From Bacillus sp. AFS037270 (lineage in GTDB: Bacteria; Bacillota; Bacilli; Bacillales_B; DSM-18226): a stretch of DNA of 11,045 nucleotides. The translations under genes and the position numbers were made by a program. The notes under the pieces were generated by a model. It saw only the letters and a list, made by a program, of their open reading frames with translations. It was not told where the DNA came from and made no database searches. Each line of letters starts with the position of its first letter. The first letter of the stretch is position 1. The DNA lies in contig NZ_NUNF01000019.1 of assembly GCF_002585305.1 (NCBI RefSeq), positions 24,535-35,579 of the forward strand, written 5' to 3'. Positions 6,462-11,045 of this stretch are shown piece after piece.

Positions 6462-7224
6462 AATTTTTTATAACGATTGCTTGCTTGCCCATTTGCTCCC
6501 AAGCCTTAATGAAACTTTCACGGTTTAATTTCTTATTTTTCCCGCCATATGGATCATTAATATAGATATAATTTTCATCATATCCAGTTATGGCGACACT
6601 ATGTTCGCTAAAGGTAATTTTAATTATACCTTGGGGTGTATTCCAGTTTTGAAAAACAGAGATTGGAGCAAAGCTGGACGTGGTAATTATCCAAACAGGA
6701 CGCCCTTGTCCCACCTCTTTTAAAATATCAGTAAATGGTTTACCCGTAAGATTTACTGCTCGATCGCTGACATATTTCTTTGTTAGTTCGAAAACAGGTC
6801 CATTATATACTCCAAGCCCAGGTCCATGTGCCATATCTCCAACAAACCCAACATTAGGATTTCCTTTTTGGCCATTACTATAGGTAAACGGGACTGTTTT
6901 AATATTTTTAGCTAACTCATTTTTCGTTACCTTTACACCAGAATAGTTAAGAATCATCGCAAGGCTTGTTACCTCACAGCCATTGTAAAGAAGCGGTTGA
7001 TCCATTTGCATAATTAAAGGCACATCCAGTTTAATGCTATCTGGTAAGCTGGGAGCTACCTTCGCCTGAAGAACTACTTCTCTTGTTTTTAAGGGAGCAG
7101 CCTTCAATGTCTTTGCAGATGCTTGCCGCTCAGACATGACCGCAAAAATCGTTTTGGCCCCAAAAACGGAAAGTGAGAGAATCACTATGATAATTAGAAA
7201 TTTTTTCATAGGCAGATAAACCAT
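6460..7224 (-). CDS. Exported C39-like (Peptidase_C39_2) protein, YvpB-like
   Basis: A 254-residue protein with an N-terminal signal peptide or membrane anchor (basic MKKF, then a hydrophobic stretch to about residue 29), a short linker, and a papain-fold C39-like domain at about 65-250. The expected catalytic residues are visible: C83 in NGCEVTSLAMIL, H208 in EHSVAITGYD and D224 in NDPYGG. Overall it resembles B. subtilis YvpB, whose substrate I do not know. The start is unclear: for the ATG at 7224, AAGGA abuts the codon, while M6 at 7209 gives a more typical signal peptide but a distant ribosome site. TATAAT boxes occur upstream (around 7265-7300) without a good -35. It stands alone between two hairpins, and no ABC exporter is adjacent, so it is not a typical bacteriocin C39 unit. 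Confidence 0.82.
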   Translation of the reverse strand: MVYLPMKKFLIIIVILSLSVFGAKTIFAVMSERQASAKTLKAAPLKTREVVLQAKVAPSLPDSIKLDVPLIMQMDQPLLYNGCEVTSLAMILNYSGVKVTKNELAKNIKTVPFTYSNGQKGNPNVGFVGDMAHGPGLGVYNGPVFELTKKYVSDRAVNLTGKPFTDILKEVGQGRPVWIITTSSFAPISVFQNWNTPQGIIKITFSEHSVAITGYDENYIYINDPYGGKNKKLNRESFIKAWEQMGKQAIVIKN

Positions 7225-7373
7225 TCCTTGTTAAATTCTTTGCTGATGATGTGTAAAAATTAGTAAGGTACTATTATATAACATTATCAAATTATACTAG
7301 TTGTTTAAAGGTAAAACTTTACCAAATTTAATCATAAGTGCCTTTTCTTAATTTTTCCTTAAAAAAGAGAAGA

Positions 7374-7412
7374 ATGGGGACGGTTCTTCTGTAGCATAAG
7401 AACCGTCCCCAT
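7374..7412. repeat. REP-like palindrome, probably acting as terminator of the exporter pair
   Basis: A perfect 15-bp inverted repeat: ATGGGGACGGTTCTT (7374-7388) pairs with AAGAACCGTCCCCAT (7398-7412) around the loop CTGTAGCAT. The GGGGACGGTTC core is of a kind I recall dispersed in many Firmicutes genomes as REP-like repeats. It starts 5 nt past the stop of the small exporter subunit, and on the minus strand it is followed by TCTTCTCTTTTTT, so it could also terminate that operon. Confidence 0.7.
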
Positions 7413-7417
7413 GCTTC

Positions 7418-7864
7418 CTAAACTTTTATCCTTGAATGTTTAATTTTTTTAACAATTTGATTAATAACTTCCGAAAAAACTAATCCGAAGGCAATTGAAC
7501 CTGCCAGCATGAGTACTCTCGCTGCGAGAGCAATCGCATCGTTATAGTTATTTTCTACAATATTTCTCATCGCATCATACGCCAGACCACCAGGGACTAA
7601 TGGAATAATGCCGGCAACACTAAAAATAATCACCGGCATCTTATAGAGCTTCGCCATTTCTTGGCTGAGGACCGCAATAAAAATTGTTGCAGCCAATGTG
7701 GCTACTATTGGATCATGGTTATAACCTTCGAGAAGAAAATAAATTAACCATCCGCCCATCCCGATTAAGCCACATTTTATTAACGATTCTTTTGGGGCAT
7801 TAAATAGTATCCCAAATGCTGCTGTAGCCAGGAAACTGGTAATAGCCTGCGAAAGAATGTCCAT
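7418..7864 (-). CDS. ThrE_2 / YjjB-like small subunit of a threonine/serine-type exporter
   Basis: A 148-residue hydrophobic protein with about four to five TM helices. FNAPK (21-25) and PLVPGGLAYDAM (88-99) are conserved features of the ThrE_2 (formerly DUF3815) family. In Corynebacterium ThrE this half is fused to the larger half; in many Bacilli and in E. coli (YjjP/YjjB) it is separate. The two halves are thought to act together as an exporter for threonine and serine, or for dicarboxylates in E. coli. The ATG has a GGTGGTGA ribosome site 6 nt upstream and follows the large-subunit stop by 17 nt, so the two form an operon. Substrate is not determined by sequence. Confidence 0.88.
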   Translation of the reverse strand: MDILSQAITSFLATAAFGILFNAPKESLIKCGLIGMGGWLIYFLLEGYNHDPIVATLAATIFIAVLSQEMAKLYKMPVIIFSVAGIIPLVPGGLAYDAMRNIVENNYNDAIALAARVLMLAGSIAFGLVFSEVINQIVKKIKHSRIKV

Positions 7865-7881
7865 TCTTGTTCACCACCAAG

Positions 7882-8643
7882 TTATAAAAATGATAATACA
7901 AACGCAATTCCGGCCCCAATCGCAAACGCCGTCAGAAAGGCTTCAGCCCCTTTTGACAGACCTGAAACCAAATGGCCGGCCATTAAGTCACGGATGGCAT
8001 TGGTCACTAAAAGCCCCGGAACTAATGTCATGACTGAGCCAATGATAATCGTATCTAATTTATGCCCCAAGCCGATCATAACAAATAATAATGATAGTAA
8101 CCCAATGACAAATGAAGCTAAAAACTCCGAAAAGAACTTAATCGGAACAAAGCGATGAAAAGCAATAAAGCTTACATATCCTGCTCCACCAGATATCATT
8201 GCAGGGATAAAATCGTTCCAGCCGCCGTTAAACATGATCATAAAACAACCACTGGCTATTGAGGCTGCCGCTACTTGGTATCGCATTGGGAAAGTAACAT
8301 TGAGGTCTTCAATATCCTTCAATTTGTTCAAGGCTTCGTTCAAGTCCAATTCCCCGCTGCTAATACTCCGAGAAATACTATTCACCATGGCTACCTTTTT
8401 CAAATCGGTTGACCGTTCTGATATTCGGATAAGTTTAGTTTTAGTTGGTTCAGATCCTTCTGCTGAGAAAATGATTCCCGTTGGAGTGACATAACTATGT
8501 GATTTATCAATCCCAAATGAAGCTGCGATCCGCATCATGGTATCTTCCACGCGATAGGTCTCTCCGCCGCTTTGAAGCATAATCTTCCCTGCAAGCAAGC
8601 AAACCTCCATGATTTCATATGTCTGTTCAACCATTTTTTCCAT
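7882..8643 (-). CDS. ThrE / YjjP-like large subunit of a threonine/serine-type exporter
   Basis: A 253-residue protein. A soluble N-terminal domain (1-120) holds LQSGGETYRVEDTMMRI (24-40), the DUF1212 hallmark, and about five TM helices follow. MTLVPGLLVTNAIRDL (205-220), then a Gly/Ser-rich AGHLVSGLSKG, matches the ThrE family signature. It is the first gene of the exporter operon. The ATG has a GGTGAG ribosome site 6 nt upstream, and a weak promoter, TTGCTT-17-TAAACT, can be drawn in the gap to the YrdB-like gene. Full length for a split ThrE. Expected role is amino acid or organic acid efflux. Confidence 0.88.
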   Translation of the reverse strand: MEKMVEQTYEIMEVCLLAGKIMLQSGGETYRVEDTMMRIAASFGIDKSHSYVTPTGIIFSAEGSEPTKTKLIRISERSTDLKKVAMVNSISRSISSGELDLNEALNKLKDIEDLNVTFPMRYQVAAASIASGCFMIMFNGGWNDFIPAMISGGAGYVSFIAFHRFVPIKFFSEFLASFVIGLLSLLFVMIGLGHKLDTIIIGSVMTLVPGLLVTNAIRDLMAGHLVSGLSKGAEAFLTAFAIGAGIAFVLSFL

Positions 8644-8723
8644 CTATTTCTCACCACATGTTTCAACATTTACTATCAGTTTAAAGAAAATAAGTGTTCG
8701 AAGCAATCTGGCCAAAAATAATA

Positions 8724-8750
8724 AGCAGCCTTATCATTAGGTTGGCTGCC
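8724..8750 (-). terminator. Probable terminator of the YrdB-like gene
   Basis: GCAGCC (8725-8730) pairs with GGCTGC (8744-8749) around a 13-nt loop. On the minus strand the hairpin is followed by TTATTATTTTT. It lies 10 nt past the stop codon. The stem is short, hence moderate confidence. Confidence 0.5.
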
Positions 8751-8758
8751 TGTTCGGA

Positions 8759-9058
8759 TTATTGTTTCCAGATTTTCATAAACACCAGATTCAAGATTAC
8801 CATTACCCCATAAAGGGAAGCAAGTGTTGTTTTTTCAGTCAAAAGAAAGGCAACAAAAGGCAATCCAAAAACGATAAGTTCTAAGAAAAGAAAGGGAATT
8901 CCACTTAATCGGAACCGTGCTTTAGGTGCTCCAATACCAATCACTACCTTTAGAGTCGTACCATGCTTGAGTTTTAATCCCCAGTAACCTAGAATTATTA
9001 ACGCCAAAATCTCAAGCAAAAAGCGGACTCCTAGACCCAATCGTTTGATGACTTCCAT
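8759..9058 (-). CDS. YrdB-like small membrane protein (DUF2568)
   Basis: A 99-residue protein with about three to four hydrophobic helices. The N-terminal pattern RFLLEILALIILGYWG is typical of the YrdB/DUF2568 family of Bacillus, whose function is unknown. Length agrees with the family. The ATG is preceded by GGAAGGAG at a rather short distance (3 nt after AAGGAG). It is divergent from gluconokinase and probably monocistronic, with a hairpin downstream. The family assignment rests on recall of the pattern. Confidence 0.75.
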   Translation of the reverse strand: MEVIKRLGLGVRFLLEILALIILGYWGLKLKHGTTLKVVIGIGAPKARFRLSGIPFLFLELIVFGLPFVAFLLTEKTTLASLYGVMVILNLVFMKIWKQ

Positions 9059-9433
9059 ATTCTCCTTCCACCCCTATACTTAAATATTCTTTCTGTCATT
9101 TGTGTATTCAATATAGGCTCAAACCTTTTTTCTGTCCCAAAATACAAAGAAGCTTATGCAGCAATTAAATCCAAAAATAATATGGAAATTTTAGGCGGGT
9201 TGTTCATACAATCGCACATATAAATTTCATTTTGAACAAAAAATGAAGATAGTTGATCATTGGATGTAACCCTACTGCATTTTTAATTCAAATTTAAAGT
9301 CAAAAAAGTTTCAAAACAATAATTATTTCAGGTACAATTATGTTATAAGAAATATTTTTTCATATTATTTATTATTTAGAAGAATTTTTTCTCCAGTCAA
9401 AAACTTCTAATTAATATTGAAGGAGATTGTCTA
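9059..9433. promoter_or_regulatory. Divergent intergenic region, YrdB-like gene / gluconokinase
   Basis: A 375-bp AT-rich region without a credible ORF. For gluconokinase a weak promoter, TTTCAA-18-TACAAT (9309-9338), is the best I can draw. Between it and the ribosome site an inverted repeat TTAGAAG/CTTCTAA (9376-9382/9404-9410) could form a leader hairpin. Another, TTCATTTT/AAAATGAA, is at 9226-9233/9240-9247. I see no B. subtilis-type GntR operator (ATACTTGTATACAAGTAT) and no good catabolite-responsive element. Confidence 0.35.
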
Positions 9434-10978
9434 ATGGATAACTTATCTTACTACCTTGGCGTAGATATTGGAACAACTAGTACTAAGACAGTTCTTTATA
9501 AAGATAAAGGGACGGTCATTAGTATGCACCATGTCGAATATCCACTCTATAGCCCAACCCCATCAATCGCTGAGCAAGATCCGGAAGAAATTTTTCGGGC
9601 GGTGGTGGAAACCATTAAAGTGGCGGTCAAGAAGGGGGAAATCGATTCCCAGAAGATTAAACTTGTCTCATTTAGTTCCGCAATGCATAGTGTCATTGCC
9701 ATGAGTGATGAAGATAAACCGCTTACCCGCTGTATAACTTGGGCAGACAGCCGGGCAACTGCCTGGGCTGAAACGATTAAAAACGAATTAAACGGACTCG
9801 CTATTTATCGAAGGACAGGAACACCGGTTCATCCGATGTCACCATTAAGTAAAATTACATGGCTGCGCCACGACGAGCCTGAACTCTTTAATAAGACAAA
9901 TAAATTCATCGGGATTAAGGAATATATATTCCATAAGCTATTTGGCAAATATGTCGTCGACTATTCCATTGCATCGGCAACAGGAATGTTTAACCTTGAA
10001 GAGCTTGCATGGGATGCTGAAGCCCTAGAAGTAGCTGGGATTAACGGTGATAAACTATCCGAGCCTGTCCCAACTACCTATTATTTAACAGGCTTAAAAG
10101 AGGAGTTTGCCAAAGAACTAGGACTATCTATAGAAACGCCTTTTGTAGTGGGGGCTAGCGATGGTGTTCTTTCCAATTTAGGTGTTAATGCTATAGACCC
10201 TGGTGTAGTAGCTGTTACGATTGGGACAAGTGGTGCCATCCGGACGGTGACGGATCGACCGGTTACAGATCCAAAAGGAAGAATTTTTTGCTATGCGCTA
10301 ACAGAAAAACACTGGGTTGTTGGCGGTCCGGTGAACAACGGCGGTATGACCTTCCGGTGGGTGCGTGACCAGTTGGCTTCAAGCGAAGTGGAAACTGCTA
10401 AGCGCTTGGGAATTGATCCTTATGAGGTATTAACCAAGATCGCCTCAAGGGTTGCTCCAGGTGCTGATGGCCTGATTTTTCATCCTTATTTGGCCGGTGA
10501 ACGCGCGCCACTTTGGAATGCCCATGCAAGAGGATCCTTTTTCGGCCTTGGACTTCATCACAAAAAAGAGCATATGATTCGCGCTGTGCTCGAAGGTGTA
10601 ATCTTAAATTTATATTCTGTCTTACTTGCGCTTCAGGAAGTTATTGGAGTGCCCACCAAAATTCAAGCAACAGGCGGTTTTGCACGGTCTGAATTATGGC
10701 GGCAGATGATGGCAGATATTTTCAACCAGGAGGTCGTAGTCCCAGAAAGCTTTGAAAGCTCATGTCTGGGTGCAGTCGTTCTAGGTATGTATGCTCTTGG
10801 GGAAATTGAAGATTTTTCAATTATGTCTGAACTAGTTGGTTCAACCCATGCCCATCAGCCAATCGAAAGTAATGTAGAAATTTATAACGACTTAACACCT
10901 ATCTATATCCGCGTCTCACGCGTTTTAGAAAATGAATATGCTCCTATTACAAGTTTCCAAGAGAAGTGGGTAAAGTAA
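9434..10978 (+). CDS. gntK: Gluconokinase (FGGY family)
   Basis: A 514-residue kinase of the FGGY sugar-kinase family, close in length and sequence to B. subtilis GntK. It phosphorylates D-gluconate with ATP to 6-phosphogluconate, feeding the pentose phosphate pathway. Landmarks: the phosphate-binding loop GVDIGTTSTK with D11, the substrate region WADSR (103-107), the catalytic base D243 in GASDGVLSNLG, the ATP-binding GTSGA (264-268), and the C-terminal ATGGFARSELWRQMMADI with the FGGY-type ESSCLGAVVLG. AAGGAG lies 8 nt before the ATG, fixing the start. In B. subtilis the order is gntR-gntK-gntP-gntZ. Here no gntR precedes it; gntP could follow beyond the window, but a repeat begins right after the stop. 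Confidence 0.95.
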   Translation: MDNLSYYLGVDIGTTSTKTVLYKDKGTVISMHHVEYPLYSPTPSIAEQDPEEIFRAVVETIKVAVKKGEIDSQKIKLVSFSSAMHSVIAMSDEDKPLTRCITWADSRATAWAETIKNELNGLAIYRRTGTPVHPMSPLSKITWLRHDEPELFNKTNKFIGIKEYIFHKLFGKYVVDYSIASATGMFNLEELAWDAEALEVAGINGDKLSEPVPTTYYLTGLKEEFAKELGLSIETPFVVGASDGVLSNLGVNAIDPGVVAVTIGTSGAIRTVTDRPVTDPKGRIFCYALTEKHWVVGGPVNNGGMTFRWVRDQLASSEVETAKRLGIDPYEVLTKIASRVAPGADGLIFHPYLAGERAPLWNAHARGSFFGLGLHHKKEHMIRAVLEGVILNLYSVLLALQEVIGVPTKIQATGGFARSELWRQMMADIFNQEVVVPESFESSCLGAVVLGMYALGEIEDFSIMSELVGSTHAHQPIESNVEIYNDLTPIYIRVSRVLENEYAPITSFQEKWVK

Positions 10979-10997
10979 CCAATCTTTTGAACTAAGA

Positions 10998-11045
10998 AAA
11001 GCGTAAGGCGCCCGCCTATCGGCGACAAGCACAAGACGAGCCGGC
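10998..11045. repeat. Start of a GC-rich intergenic repeat, cut by the window end
   Basis: After the gluconokinase stop, the sequence changes abruptly from AT-rich to strongly GC-rich, with small inverted units such as CGCC-TATC-GGCG and the palindromes GGCGCC and GCCGGC. It resembles dispersed intergenic repeats (GACAAGCACAAGACGAGCCGG type) that I recall from Bacillaceae genomes. Only part is present, so the class and length cannot be fixed. Confidence 0.45.

Noticed and set aside
9200..9239. TTGTTCA/TGAACAA inverted repeat in the gntK upstream region
   Set aside because: The arms are 26 nt apart in AT-rich DNA, so chance is a sufficient explanation.
9265..9279. Possible catabolite-responsive element TGTAACCCTACTGCA upstream of gntK
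   Set aside because: The central CG of the cre consensus is missing and the half-site spacing is off by one.

Overview
The window looks like chromosomal DNA from a low-GC, endospore-forming Bacillaceae (Bacillus, Neobacillus or a relative). The support is the AT-rich sequence, strong AAGGAGG-type ribosome binding sites, and Bacillus-type genes: an FGGY gluconokinase close to GntK, a YrdB-like protein, a YvpB-like C39 protein, an APC permease behind CodY-like boxes, and a sporulation-kinase-like histidine kinase. Every protein gene is on the minus strand except gluconokinase at the right end.

Left part (1-4094, transcribed right to left): a membrane histidine kinase, a membrane HD-GYP protein (probable c-di-GMP phosphodiesterase), a 21-codon ORF with the strongest Shine-Dalgarno in the window, and an M50-type membrane zinc protease with an N-terminal PqqD-like (RiPP recognition element-like) domain. 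The kinase and the HD-GYP protein share a homologous multi-TM input module. The tiny ORF encodes a basic N-terminus (MKIRKLKKIK) followed by ATSLCWVCWFG. Together these suggest an undescribed peptide-maturation or peptide-signalling locus: peptide, RRE-protease, and two outputs with one sensor type. This is an inference from gene order and sequence only.

Middle (4095-6459): an amino acid permease, closed by a clear terminator. Its promoter and leader carry three CodY-box-like palindromes, two of them overlapping by 6 nt. Beyond it lies a 772-bp gene-free stretch. This holds a near-consensus sigma-A promoter on the plus strand (TTGACA-17-TATTAT), a roughly 350-nt segment with nested long-range pairing, and a terminator-like hairpin. 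I read it as an unrecognised structured non-coding RNA.

Right part (6460-11045): a secreted or membrane-anchored C39-like protein; a REP-like perfect palindrome that may act as a terminator; a two-gene ThrE/YjjP-YjjB-type exporter; a small YrdB-like membrane protein; a 375-bp divergent intergenic region; gluconokinase on the plus strand; and the beginning of a GC-rich intergenic repeat cut by the window edge. Apart from the left locus and the RNA candidate, this is ordinary Bacillus metabolic and transport DNA.
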